Counted from the first letter of the stretch, positions 23,336 through 35,249 are shown. The stretch: 64,000 nt of DNA from Pelecanus crispus (GCF_030463565.1 NC_134643.1:46910221-46974220), one strand, 5' to 3'. The notes: a model not told the origin generated them from the letters alone. Numbers and translations: made by a program.

Positions 23336-25795
23336 AAGAAGTATTTGTAGGATATACAATAGATAGAAACACATAGAACACACTCTGTGTCCTGTACACC
23401 GGTTACAATAAGTGAAAGACTTAAGAACGAAGCAACTTTACTAGACAAGTTATGATCCTGCTTTAGGATTGCCCTGATAAAGTTAGCATCTTTTTCATGT
23501 ATACAACATGTATTTTGACATTGTCAGTTAAAAACATTACTGAAAACAGTATGAGCAAGGCTTTTTTCCCACTACTTACAACATTAAAAAGTTGTGCCAC
23601 ATTTTTCAGACATTTTAAAAGCATGCTTTTGCATTTAAGATATTTGCCACGGGTTTTAAATATATAAAAATCGTTCATGTGTTAAGTTACAAAATTGTAG
23701 TGCTTAATACAATAAACATAAAAGTCTAAGATCTTTTAAAGAAATACTTGTTTATAATACATTGCTTTGTTTTTAAAAGGCAGCAATGAGTACCAGTCTG
23801 GTTTATTTTGCAGCAATATTGTAGTGTAGAAATGATGCTAAATGATTCTGGTACTTTCAGGTTGGAAGTATTTATCTTCCGAAAACTACACAGTAATATA
23901 TTGAAAAAAGAAACTGCAATAGTACTGTTTGTGCCTTTACAAATATATAGTATGAATTATTATGGCTGATATGGATCCGATTTAATCTGTACTCCATACA
24001 GCACAGTTAGTTACTAAGAATGAAAAAAAAGGTTTTTAAAGCTTAAGTAAGTTGATAAAAAAAGCTTCTGATATTATTGTCACAAACATAGTAATAAAAC
24101 TGCTCTCGTGGTCTGATGCTGTGCACGTTTTTTGAACCGAGTGACCTAGTAGTTAGCTTTTGTGATGCATGAAGGGTTTGTGATGTTAATCGATATCTAG
24201 GAGATCAGTCAGGGACATGCACAAACACCACCCACTTTCTGTCCTTAAAGTGAAACATGTCTGCCTGGTCTGAAAAGGTAAAGAAGTATACAGATGTGTA
24301 AAGTAGCGTGTTTTTTTTTTTTTTTCTAAAGAGAAGAAATATATATGCATATACATATTTACATATATATATATATGTATTTCTTATTTGAATTAGTGTC
24401 AGCCAAATCCAGGCAGAGATTAAACTGACCATAAAGATGATGTAACAAAAGTTTTTAAGGCACTAAGTTGTAACTCTTGAAGATTTTCAGATATTCTACC
24501 TCTTTCTCAAGAGGAGAAAGAATGTTCAATTGCATTGTAGGCCCAATCAGCATTGAATGATTACAGCCAGGTAAGAAAGGGCTCATTTTTGTTGAGTACT
24601 GACTCGACATCATTGAGAATAGGGATCAAGTGACTGACTCTAGAGTCCCAAGATCAACATTTGCTCCTGGAAGACAGTTGAGGAGATCAGGGAAACGTGT
24701 TTGTTGTGGATTTATGTTCATTGTTGTTTGTGCTATAGTTTCTCCTGTATCCGTCTCATCTATGTTGCTGAGGAAGTCTTCAGGTGTTGTTGGTATACTG
24801 TAGCATCCTAATCCCAAGCCACTGTCTGTACTCTGTTCCCTGGAATGGTATGGCCCACTGTTCAAGAAAGGATTGGATCCATTATTTGTAGCAGGCCTCA
24901 TGTCTTGTGTCATGGCTGTCTGAACTGGGGCCATGTTTTCTGAGTCCATGGGAAGCTATCTGCACAGAGCAGCTTCCTGTCACAGTAAGGGACACAGTAA
25001 ACCTCCTGATGCATCCTAATTTTCTCCCTCGCCATCTGGATTCTCTGGAGCCTTAACTTCTGCTGCTGCTGTTGCTGTGTGGTCAGTGCACTGGGCAGGT
25101 TCAACAGCCCTGGCTGAGGAGTCTGGGGAGGATGACTGCTGCGACATGGCTGTGCTGGGTGTTATTTGGTGCTGGTGATTCATGACGAGATTTGGCTGAG
25201 ACATTGCCATAGACCTCTGTGGTACTGGTGTGGAAGCAGCTGCAGGCTGGTGGCTCATGTGATTCAGCAGTTGGTTTATAGTTTTCTGAGGATCTCGCCA
25301 TGTTGTAATTTTGTCTACGTGACTGAGGAAAGCACCGCTGTCCTGTGTGCATGAGTGCTGTCTCCCAGCCTGGTGGCAGTGGCAGCTCAGCCGTCAGGTC
25401 GCAGGAGTGCTGGTGAAGGTGCAGGTGCTGCTGCACCCACAAGCAAGATGGGCGAGGAGTGGGAGCGGACGTGCTGTGCAGTGGTGGGCCATGGAGGGGG
25501 CCCACCCGAGTCCCTGCTCGACGGCTGTGAGTGCGAGCAGGGAGTCGGGCTCCTTGAAGAAGGCCTTGGGCATGATCTTCCTCCAGGAGCTGGGCTTGAG
25601 GTTCGTGACCATGTTGAAAAGCGCCTCCAGCTCCACGTCCAGGTCCTGCGTGATGTGGATCACCTGCTGCCCCGGTGGCGGAGGCGCAGAAGCAGGCTTC
25701 ATTTCCCACCCATTGGTCTCAGGGGCAGCCGAGGACTTGCCCTTCGGAGTCGGGTGGGTGGGTCCCCGGGAGCAGCGCGGCTCTGCTGGCTATAC
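23336..25795 (-). pseudogene. WWTR1: Retrocopy of WWTR1 (TAZ), processed pseudogene
   Basis: An intronless copy of the Hippo-pathway coactivator TAZ. The start codon is at 25702-25700 (MKPASAPPPPGQQVIH) and the stop codon TAA at 24563-24561, after the C-terminal PDZ-binding motif FLTWL. Between them, in order, are the TEAD-binding region (KPSSWRK, FFKEPDS), the LATS site region near 25530 now reading SHSQPSS, the single WW domain (LPLPPGWE, TTWRDP) near 25280-25370, a poly-Q coiled coil (TTQQQQQQKLRLQRIQM) near 25050, and the HSREQSTDSGLGLG degron region near 24840. Frameshifts lie near 25540, 25420, 25330, 25000 and 24630, so no TAZ protein can be made. The coding span of about 1.14 kb matches cDNA length, whereas the parent gene is split by introns. 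Sequence from 24560 to about 23336 is inferred to be WWTR1 3' UTR and 25703-25795 its 5' UTR. Confidence 0.92.
24306..24385. repeat. Poly-T run and (TA)n tract in the WWTR1 3' UTR-like region
   Basis: A run of about 15 T at 24311-24325 is followed by ATATATGCATATACATATTTACATATATATATATAT at 24340-24377. On the retrocopy's sense strand this is an (AT)n block followed by A15. The sequence continues for nearly 1 kb beyond it, so it is probably an internal A-run rather than the mRNA tail. Confidence 0.75.
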
Positions 25796-25853
25796 CAGCA
25801 CTATACCAGCTACTAGAAAGAAAATTAACTCTATCCCAGCTGAAACCAGGACA
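25796..25853 (-). repeat. Truncated 5' LTR (first 58 bp of U3)
   Basis: These 58 bp match the outer end of the complete LTR (20704-20761) at 56 of 58 positions and end in the same CA/TG terminus. Inward, similarity stops at the CAGCA word and WWTR1-derived sequence begins. A short near-repeat, CTATACCAGCA / CTATACCAGCT, lies at the junction. Confidence 0.88.
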
Positions 25854-25858
25854 CATGT
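25854..25858. repeat. Right target-site duplication of the composite provirus
   Basis: CATGT immediately outside the truncated LTR end, matching GATGT at the opposite end at four of five bases. Confidence 0.65.
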
Positions 25859-27025
25859 CCACAGACTGGAGCGGTCTAACAGCTGCACGGGGCTGAATGG
25901 AAGGAATCACTATATGGACCAGCGCAAGATACACTTATAGCACTTATGAGTGTTGCATGCTTTTTTGGTAAAAATTGACGTATTGCAAAATTGAGGAAAA
26001 CATGAAATATGTAACCTTGTTGTACAAGTCTTAGGTAATCCCACCGTTCCCGGTATATGCAGTACAGGTGGTTAATCTAATGCTATAACTTCTAGTCATC
26101 ATCTCTGAGTGGGTTGAGTGGCTGGAAGGCTGCAGTGTGGGATCTGTCAGAACGTCCCTACAGAAAAGCATTGCCTTTTTTGATTGCCGCTAGCAACTTA
26201 GTCTTTCCTGAAACCATGTGCAGCAGGAGCATTTGGTATTTTGCCAAACCAAAAAGGAACGGGTGTTATACCCAAACTGCTTGGAAGAATTTACCTCTCT
26301 TTGTGTTTCACGCATGCCTCTGCAATGTACCCAGAGTGCCATGGCGGCAAAAGCAAAATCTGTATGCGAGTAGGAGAGGAGAGTGACATTGAAAAGTGGT
26401 GGAAGCTGTCTGGATTTGGCTGAAAAATCAGGGTGGAAATGGAGACAGGCACTAGTACCCAGTCCTCTGCCAGCCAGTAGTGATGAGGAAGAAGTGACCA
26501 CCAAGGGGCAGCATTTTCCTAATAGTTTTGTCATGTTGTTTCTAAGAAACTTCCCTCCCATCCCTACATCACCATTCAGTTATCTGAAAGTAATGTGGCA
26601 GTTGTGAAAATGGCACTGAGAGCCTGTAGATGCCAGTCAACACAGAGTGCTCAGTACTGGACTCTTCTTTAGGGATAGGACACAGTAGAGAGGTCACAGA
26701 GTCTGGAGAAGGTAGAAGAAGTCCCCCGACTAACACTGTGAAGTTTGAGCAATGGAGAGCACCACTGATCAATATTTTATGCTTAAATGTGATGAAGTGT
26801 AAAAGTGTGATTAATGGGGCAATTAAATTCCCTTGCTTCCAGCAGAGACATGAACCTGCATTTTGTTTTTTATTTTTCTGTGTTATAATTTTTAGCTAGT
26901 TTAAAGGCACTCCTTAATTTCATTTTGTAAAATCCCAATTTTACAGAGGTACGGTGAAAAATATGTCACATTGTCAGCAAAAGCTATTAGATTATGATCC
27001 TTTAATCACCCATACTAAGCATTAA
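25859..27025. other. Intergenic sequence, nothing recognised
   Basis: No gene or known repeat recognised. Open frames up to about 123 codons (26190-26561, minus) have no recognisable motif. Confidence 0.45.
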
Positions 27026-27139
27026 GGCCCTGATTCAGCAATGCATTTCAGTGTGTGCTGAATTTTAACTACGTGCGAAGACCATTGTTATTCAGAAAAG
27101 TGTTTAGGCGTGTGCTTGTATGTTTTGCTGAACTGAAGC
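27026..27139 (+). repeat. Ancient MITE-like palindromic repeat, copy 3
   Basis: The left end GGCCCTGATTCAGCAATGC and the right end TTTTGCTGAACTGAAGC form an approximate terminal inverted repeat around a roughly 114-bp element with inner words GTGTGTGCTGAATTTTAAC and GTGTTTAGGCGTGTGCTTG. This is the most complete of the four copies in the window and suggests a non-autonomous DNA transposon. Confidence 0.5.
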
Positions 27140-28423
27140 TTGAGAGCAATAAGAAGGCATCTGGCACTTACCTAAGAGCAATCAAGGGTGAGTCATAGTA
27201 GTGAAACTGAAGCTGTGACCGCAGAGAGTTATTACATAGAGCAGTCTCCCGACCCTGTACTTTAATAATCAGGGAAGGGAAAGATCTGCTTATCCTAGTC
27301 TTCAGACTCCTGAAGGGTCTTTTTTGCAGGTTGAAACCACATTATTCTACCAGGGTCCTTTCATTTCTTGTCAATCAAGGATGATGAATATGGGAACAAT
27401 TTTTTCATTGCGCTTTCCACCAGACAAATAATTCCCAGCACGCGATGGTGACTGTTGAACAAGCTCCTGCTGTAAAACCAGTTGAAAGGCTCCCATTGAT
27501 TCTAAGGAAAGCTGGATCAGACCCTGGGTGAGTCACTGCAGGGGCAGCTCCAGCCTCAGCACTTCTTGTCTTGCCTCTGTAAGACGGGAAGAGATCAAGG
27601 TCTCCCAGCCAGTGACTAACAAATGCTTAGACTGGAGAATCACTTCCCGACCCTAAAGTCTGCTGACAGCAGACCACTACCTCTTTCTAGCTGTTTCTTT
27701 CTTTCTAGATGTTGCAGTCATCAGGGTGAGCTACCCCAGGTACCCCCAGGATGGCAGAACTGTCTCTAACATCACCTGTCACGGCCTCTGTGTGGACTTT
27801 GCTCTGGCAAGCACTGTACCTGGATGTGAGACACCACTGCTCCGCTTGCCTTAGCCATGATGCTAAGGGAAGAATATAACCCCCTGTCAACAAGAGTAAT
27901 AAATGAGATAACTCCCCAACTGATCATCAGCCATTTTACCTGCAATACCCAGGACTGTTTAACTCTTACTATGACTGATTAAAAAACATAATGGAAAATT
28001 GATTTTTTTTCTGCTTTATAGGGCAAAAATCAATGCAGATTAAGAACAGGATAAACAGCAAAAGGGAAGAAATACGACTGCAAATTCCACTGGACCCAAA
28101 CCCAAACCTAAACTGCAGGAACACACACTTTCTAAAGCCTCCTAAGTCTCTGCACTGGTAAAATCATCTCAAAGAAACTTGAAAGCAGATTGAAATTAGA
28201 TGGGGTGTCTCTAAGTGAAAAGAGACAGTTATCCTCTGCACCTGGTAACAAACACAGTACCTTTTTGTTATGAATGTCTCTAACTCAAAATACTGCCTGA
28301 AAGTAAACTCCTTCATCAATTCATCATGAATTCTTCAAGGGCATTTTGGAAGTCTCTCTAAACCATCGACTTTATTGTGGCTTTATTTAGGATTTGAGGA
28401 GAGAGAATGCTGCAATCAGAAAG

Positions 28424-28440
28424 ACAGACAGACAGACAGA
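28424..28440. repeat. Short (ACAG)n microsatellite
   Basis: Just over four tandem ACAG units within CpG-poor intergenic DNA. Confidence 0.85.
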
Positions 28441-31400
28441 GGAAATGATTACCTTTCAATTCCTGTGATGTAGAAAGAATAACATGCTGCTTTCTTGATC
28501 TGTTGTATTATATACTTACAGAATAAGATTTGACAATGTGGCATTGAACCGTAACGCTCTACTGAAGTGATATCATCCTGCATTGTATACCAGGGACTTC
28601 AGGACCTGGGACTTTTGTGCCCTTCCTAGAATGCCATCACCCCACTCCTTTTGGATTAATCACTGTATGCTCCCCTCTGTACCTTTCCAGCAGAAGTGAT
28701 TAATGCAAAGGGTAGGCAGCCATGCCCTCACCTCTGTGTAGTCACTTCTCCTCATTTAGAATAAAGGTTAGTTTTGACAGCAATACTAACTTTTTAAATA
28801 TTATTATTTTTCCGTGCTATTTTTAAGTTCCTCAAACTCTTTCAAACAAACCTAGGTAAGTTTTCCTCCTTTCTGAAGTTATGCAGCCACACATATTTAT
28901 TCGTCATGTAAAGGAGAAAAAGGTTATTGCTGCAGTGCAGCGCTCTGGGCATTTAAGATCTTCTAAAAGTACAGCAGCAACTAGCTACTTTTTCTGGTGG
29001 TGGTGAGTGCATATCTGTTTTGGGATGAACAGCTGAGCTTGCTGTTCAGCTTTGTAGGCCTTCTCAAACACTTCACCTCATAAAGAAAGTAGGCTGGGGA
29101 AAAAGTTAGGCATTAGTTGTGGCAAAGATCTTCCTGGCTCCATTTTGACAACGGGATTAAGAAAACATGATTTCTAATAGCTACACAGCAAATTAGGGAT
29201 ATTTGACATCTGTTTCTGTAATTCTGAGCTCCCTAAACGCTCTCAAAAATGTCCAGAAGCACTGGGTTCTGTGATAGGAACACCAGAAGAAGTACCCCAA
29301 GGGGAATATAACTGGGAAACTGGGTACTGGGTATAATGGGTACTGGCCCCAACCACAGGTGTCTGCAGCCAGAGGACGCTGAGCTCAATGTCTCAGGAAG
29401 CCCGCTCCAGCCCTGTCCTCCCTCTTTTTTCCATCACTTCCTCTGCACTGTGTGTGTCTTTGTCTACCCATTGCCAAACTTTGAAAATCAGAAAACTTAT
29501 AAACTCCAACTAAATAATTTGGCTTAAAAAGCTGCAATAAAAGTGATCATTGGAGAATATGAATCAGATAAAACTGTCCTTTTGACAAGAGTTTATTTTT
29601 TCTACTGAAAAATAATTTATTATTCCATATGTTGCCACTGAAGGTTTGCTTTTAGACTGCATGTTATAGAAACTATCAGAAAATTTCTCTGAAGCCTAGT
29701 TCAAATGTACGCAAAAATGAGGCAGTTCCTTTTTTGTGTGTAAATACCATTACAGCAGTTTCCCCATACAGTGTATAGCAAAGGTGGAAAGAGATAAATT
29801 TACAGACATCCTATGTGAGATATTCAGCCAGCCTAATTGCTGTGTCTTTGTACAATGCTGACTTAAGGGAACTAAAGATTTGACCCGTGTTCATAAAATC
29901 AGGCTAATGACTCAGTTCCTTTTTGCTGGTAAAGCTCTGGGTTGCTGTCAATATTTTTTTGAGTCTTATTTGGTAGCTCTTTTGCCTGGCTAGTGCTGCT
30001 CTGTAGCCCTGGGGCAGGGCTTATCCGGCAATATTAATGACTAACTCTTGTCAGGTCTCTCTCAAAGTTAAAGATAGTTTTTTATTTAAGGAGGGTTGCA
30101 ATTGCAAATAAAGAAACTTTCTCTTATCTGATTTCAGCTGTGACCAGGGGAAAAAAAGTACTTTGCGGGTTTGTTTGTGGGTTATTTGTACACATAGAGG
30201 ATTGTGTCACAGGAACTTTTCAGCCAACTACCATCTGCTGCTGCTAATGGAAACTATCCAAATCAGCCCAAATTAGGCAAGTTGCTGAGACCAAACGGGA
30301 TGAAGAATGAAGAATTTGCAGTCAGTTAAATGTTCAGAATGGCTTTCTAAAATGGGTCGTTTCCTCAAAAGCCCCAAGCTAGAATATGCCACAACATATG
30401 ACGGTGCAGTGCTGAGGGCGAGTCCAGGCAAAGAGGGATAACTCCCAGGTAATGGGAAAGAGTTTCCTGGAAACAGTTGGAATATACCCTACGCTTTGGA
30501 TGGGTCTATATGTTGTGGGTGCTGGGAATGGGGTGGAGAGCCAAGAATCACTCGGGGATATGTATTTCAGTGATGGACTGGTGAGAAATACTAGGCCAGA
30601 ACAGGGGTATTAGAGCCTTTAATAACACAAGATAACAAAGCAGACATGGCAACCCACCCCTTGCAAACAGCACTTTGCATGTGCATGTGATTAATAGCTG
30701 TGGTGAAGGGTTAGTGAATAACAGCCTGATGCCAAATGGATATCAATGGGATCAAACCATGCGTTTGGCAGATATAGGAAGGAGCATTCATTGTTGTATG
30801 CGGAATAAAGGAGAGTGCGCAGCAACTCCCTGAACCCCTGGTAGAGCTCTGGCACTCGGACAAGAATCTGGTTGTAACCCTGTACAACAAGGACCATGCA
30901 TGTACACATGTGCACACAATTACATGGCATGAACGTAACAAGAGAAAATTGAATATAAAATATTACAGAAAGCCAATAATTCTGGTTTATATCTTTCTTT
31001 CTCCTTGAGGCAGAAAAGAACCTGGCTATTTTAAAATCTGGGATCTATTTACATAGCCAAATGCAATGGTCTTTCTAGTGCAAAATAGGGTAGGAAGGAA
31101 TTTAAAATGTCAACATTCCCTAGACCTGTTTATCTCTTTTCATGCCTCCCTCTGTATTAAGTATTAAGGAACAGACACTAGATGATAGAAACTGTGACAG
31201 TTCTGCTGAAGTTATGACAAGTTATACCAGCTGCAAATATGATCCAAAATCTCTGACAATGTACCTACACTAGAAAATATGGTTTTAACCACATGGTAGC
31301 TACCATATGGGAAAATCCTTTTGTTGACAGAGCAGGTTGCATCTTTCAGTTGTTAGCAGATTCAGGAAGCCAAATGAAAGCTCTAACACAGAAAGTCAGT

Positions 31401-33411
31401 ATTTTCCATGACATGTATTCATTAGGATACCTTTGTTTTCCAAAAATTCCTAGTAGAAATGGAAAGCACAACATTTTTTTTAACAACTTTATCTATAAAT
31501 TGTAATGAAGAACAATTTCATGATCCTAAATTCCCTTAAAAGTTGCTAGAGACTGGTCAAAGTCCAAGTTTGCTATTACCAATGCACAAAGACCTTGGTA
31601 TAAACAGGCCAATTTGGTGATGGTAAAGTTTATGGGAGCTAGAGCTAGGTGTATCTTCCCAAGCAAACAAAGTAAGCAAGCATTACTAGAAAAAAATAAG
31701 GGAAGATTAATGAGAATGCTGCTACTTGGCAAAACACAGGAAATTCTCTCCCCTGTGCCAATGTACACGGGAGAAAAAAGTGCTTGAGTAGGGTCTCCAA
31801 AGAATTTTTATTTTTGGTGTGTACACTGGAGATTATAACCTTCATTTCATTGCATCCTATGGCACACACCAATGTAACTGGAATCCAGCATCTATAGGTA
31901 ATAGCCTATAGTCAACCAGTTGACTCACTGATCACAGTAAATGTACAGTTCTGTATCTATCTGTTTGTGTGACACAGCAGGGCAGAAATCTGGGTCACGT
32001 GCATATCCTGAGTCACTTCAGTTAGTTAAAAGCTGCAAATGTTCCACTGAACTGATTTTACCTCTGCTACAAACCTTGTGTGCAAAAATCCCTCAAACAG
32101 TTCATGTTTTGTATTTTTCCATATTTGCAAATAAAAGAAGCAATTGCCTTAGCTCTAAATCAGAGTAGCAACATCTTTAATCCACTAAAAAAATGCAGTA
32201 GGATCTGTAATCCACTGAAAATTAAATTTAATGTGACTTTATTGCTGGCATGTGTTAATTATATTTTAAAGTATGGAGACAGAGGCCATCTGAGATTTCC
32301 ATTCAGGGTTTCGTGCATACAGAGAAGATATTTCTCAAACTGAGCAAGCAGAGGAGAAGAAACAATTTAGTTCCTGCTAATTTAGTTGCTGTTTCTGCTT
32401 TATTGTTCATTAGGAACCTAGAACTCCTTGACTATCCTCTCTGGACTTGTCTACATTACAGTACAAAACATCATTTGGTTCCAACATTATTATGAAAAAT
32501 CAAACTGAGTCTGTTTAGAGGGATTCAAAGGTTTACTCCTTATAATAATTTCCCCTTGTTTATTTAACTCTTGAGAATTGCGCTTGTGCTGGTGTTAGAC
32601 ATGTTTTGGTAATGTTGACACATTCTCTCTAAAATAAGAGTAATCATGGTTTTCCTGGCTTTACTTCATGCTTGTACAGCAGGAAGCCAAGATTGTACTG
32701 AAGTAAAGAAGTAAATTAGGTTATTCCATAGAAAATCTGCAGGGATTGAGGTGGAAATTACACTTGCATCTTTGGCTGGTTTCGCTTTGCCGTGGGATGA
32801 AGGTCTGATGTTGCTGCCATAGAGACGTATCATTTTTTGTCCAATTTTCACAGTCTATATCCCAGGTTGTACGTTTGAAGGACAAATGAAGTAGAAGTAG
32901 ACAGATCTAGGCTAAAATTAAACTGTCTTTCAACATCTGCATCACAGGGGAAATGTCAGTACCCTGAAAAGTAGAGGACTGATGGACAGCACGACTCACT
33001 TCTTTCTATGGGAAGGAAGATGACAAGAAGCAGATTTTCAGCTGTTGATGAAGCTTTTCCATCTACTGGGCAATACATCTGCCAAGAAATGATGAGAGGC
33101 AGGATATGATATACCATTCATACTCCCTATCCTCCACCTGCACAAAATCCAGGCTGTGCACCACAGACTTCTTGGTTATATTGCAGGCATCCATCTGTCA
33201 AGTAGGACTTTTCTCAGAATTAATGTCTTAGGCCAAATTAATCCCTGGGATAATTCCATTGTGTTTTGTTTAAGGAAATATCAATTACTGTGAACGGAAG
33301 GATGATCTCATGATGAAAGCAAATGAATGACTGGGAATCATGTCTGCGATCTTAGACAGATTCCTCTTCTGCTACAGAGTTCGCACATGATCTGGATAAA
33401 CCGACACAAAT

Positions 33412-33490
33412 GCCAGTTGCCTCAATTTTCACCTCAGTAAAATAAGGTTAATTCTAATTTACTTCCAGGGCCATCTTGTAAGGATGTGTA
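33412..33490 (+). repeat. Possible MIR-like SINE remnant
   Basis: The words CAGTTGCCTCAATTTTCACC, TCAGTAAAATAAGGTTAAT, CTTCCAGGGCCATCTTGTAA and GGATGTG follow the order of the MIR core and tail (CTCAGTTTCC, TGTAAAATGGG, CAGGGTTGT, GAGGAT). It is highly diverged, so the call is tentative. Confidence 0.4.
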
Positions 33491-35249
33491 TTTCTTTGAG
33501 TTGTTTTGATAAAAGGAACTACAAAAAAACCCTGGTATATTGCTATTTTTATAAAGTATGAAAAAACAAGCAATAAAGAGGCTCATGTTCTGGGAGGTGA
33601 CAAGCTGACATATATGCAATTAGTCAGTTTACACTGTCAACTTACTCTGAACAAGAAGGATTAAAAACTCTTTTTGATCTCACTTTGAGCTATCTCAAAG
33701 CACAAGGGAGATAAATATGTAAAGCAGACTAGGATTAGTCTAGAATGGAGTAACATTAAGAAAATCATCCTTGAAACTTCAGAAGAGACTAAAAAACTAC
33801 CTTTTGCTGTGCCATTGCTCTTTTACTTCAAGCAGTAATGAGCATACCTCCAGAAATCAGTAAATGAGTCAACCATATCCTGCAGCAAATTAACTGACAA
33901 TTGGTACAGTATGGAAAACTGGAGCATCCTTCTGAACTCTGAGGTACATCATTGTTTCCTGTGCACATGCATAAAGACAACATAAATAGTCAGTTTAGTA
34001 GGTAGGAAGTAGATGGGAAGGCTCAGGCATCTGAAGATGGAATCGGTGGAGGACAGCAAGTCTAGTCTGGGGACACCTGGAGTACTGGGTAAAGAAAAGA
34101 TCCCCATTTTTCCTGTAAATATCTGGGGTTTTTTAATCACAGGGGAGCAGAACCTAAACTGACCATTTTCTTCTTGACTATAACAGGATGTTAAACCAAA
34201 AACTTCGCAAAAATGGTGGAAATATATGTTAGATATCATTCAAAAATTTATCTGAAGGGAACGACCCCCTTTTCCTTTTGATTTGTATCAGTGAACATAT
34301 TTTGGAGGTATGTGACTATATAAATTTGTTTTCATAAAAATAATCAGCTAGGAGGGAGCTCCCTTAGCCCTCATTACAAATGCTTTATAATTTAAAGCTC
34401 TTTACCAGAGCTGTCAGGATTCACAATCTGCCCTTTTCTTCCTGATTTGGAGTAGTCATCTCATTCCAGACTGCAGGAATGCTACATGAATGCCCTAATT
34501 GCCAGTGTAGAAGCAATTACTCTTGCATACAATGAATAAATGAGTATTGTATTAAAAGCGAATAGTTTGGATGGGAAAGTGTCCAGTCATAGACTGCCCA
34601 ATGTTGGCATCACTAACTTCAGAGTTACAACATTACAGCTCAAATCCATTCTCCTGATTAGGCAAAGATACCTTGTGTCTCTTGTGACCTCGGTTCAGGC
34701 TCCAGTTGAGAGAGAATCATCTGTGTGTTGTTTTGCACGCTCCTGTCCCAGGTCTCACAGGCATTGAGAAGCAAGAAAAGTCTTGTTTTGGTAGCTATGA
34801 TATAGCTTCAGGATATGCTAAAGCTTTAAGCAACACAACAGTGTCTTTTTTTGGGGTGGTTCTGAAAACATCAAGTAACAATCTAGATGCATATGGAACT
34901 TTAACTCTGTAGAATTAGGTACTTGGAAACTTTAGGTTGTCTGAAGTCAGCTGAATGCAAAACCAAATTGGCACCTACATCAAAGGCATAGAAGAATGTT
35001 CTGAAGAATGAGATATCCAAGTCCCTTCAAGGATTTAGGTTTTAGTCTTAAAATTTTCCATAAAGCCTGTTATCATTTTTAATCGCAGCCGTTTAGAGCA
35101 ATCATCTTCCTTGAGATACGCTCACCTGCGAATTACACAACTTCTCTTGCGTGTTTTGTGCATACAAGAAACTTTCCTATAACTATCTTTTTTCTTCCTA
35201 GACAAAGTCTGAATAATTAGATTAGGTCAAGCTAAAAGTGCATTGGTTT

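Larger units (their letters stand above)
20210..25853 (-). mobile_element. Composite ERVL-like provirus carrying a WWTR1 (TAZ) cDNA
   Basis: Read on the minus strand from 25853 to 20210 the order is: a 58-bp LTR start, a WWTR1 cDNA copy, a pol remnant (end of reverse transcriptase, RNase H, integrase) and a complete LTR. The outermost bases are TG and CA, the classical integrase-processed ends, and the flanks are GATGT/CATGT. All parts share one orientation. Missing are most of the 5' LTR, the primer-binding site, gag, protease and the catalytic part of reverse transcriptase, whose place is taken by WWTR1. The simplest reading is a template switch during reverse transcription followed by a single integration. 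The alternative, a secondary insertion plus deletions, needs more steps. The element cannot encode functional proteins. Confidence 0.8.

Noticed and set aside
24306-24330. A15 (minus strand) as the poly(A) tail of the WWTR1 retrocopy
   Set aside because: No AATAAA or ATTAAA at the right distance upstream was seen. About 970 bp of further unique, UTR-like sequence follows before pol begins, so an internal A-run is more likely. Not fully excluded.
27520-27600. Possible third MIR-like remnant (GAGTCACTGCAG ... CTCTGTAAGACGGGAAGAG)
   Set aside because: Only the CTGTAAAATGGG-like word matches convincingly. The remaining order is too diverged to support.
32168-32222. Possible tandem repeat (TAATCCACTAAAAA / TAATCCACTGAAAA)
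   Set aside because: Only two short, imperfect copies about 31 bp apart. Too little to call a repeat array.
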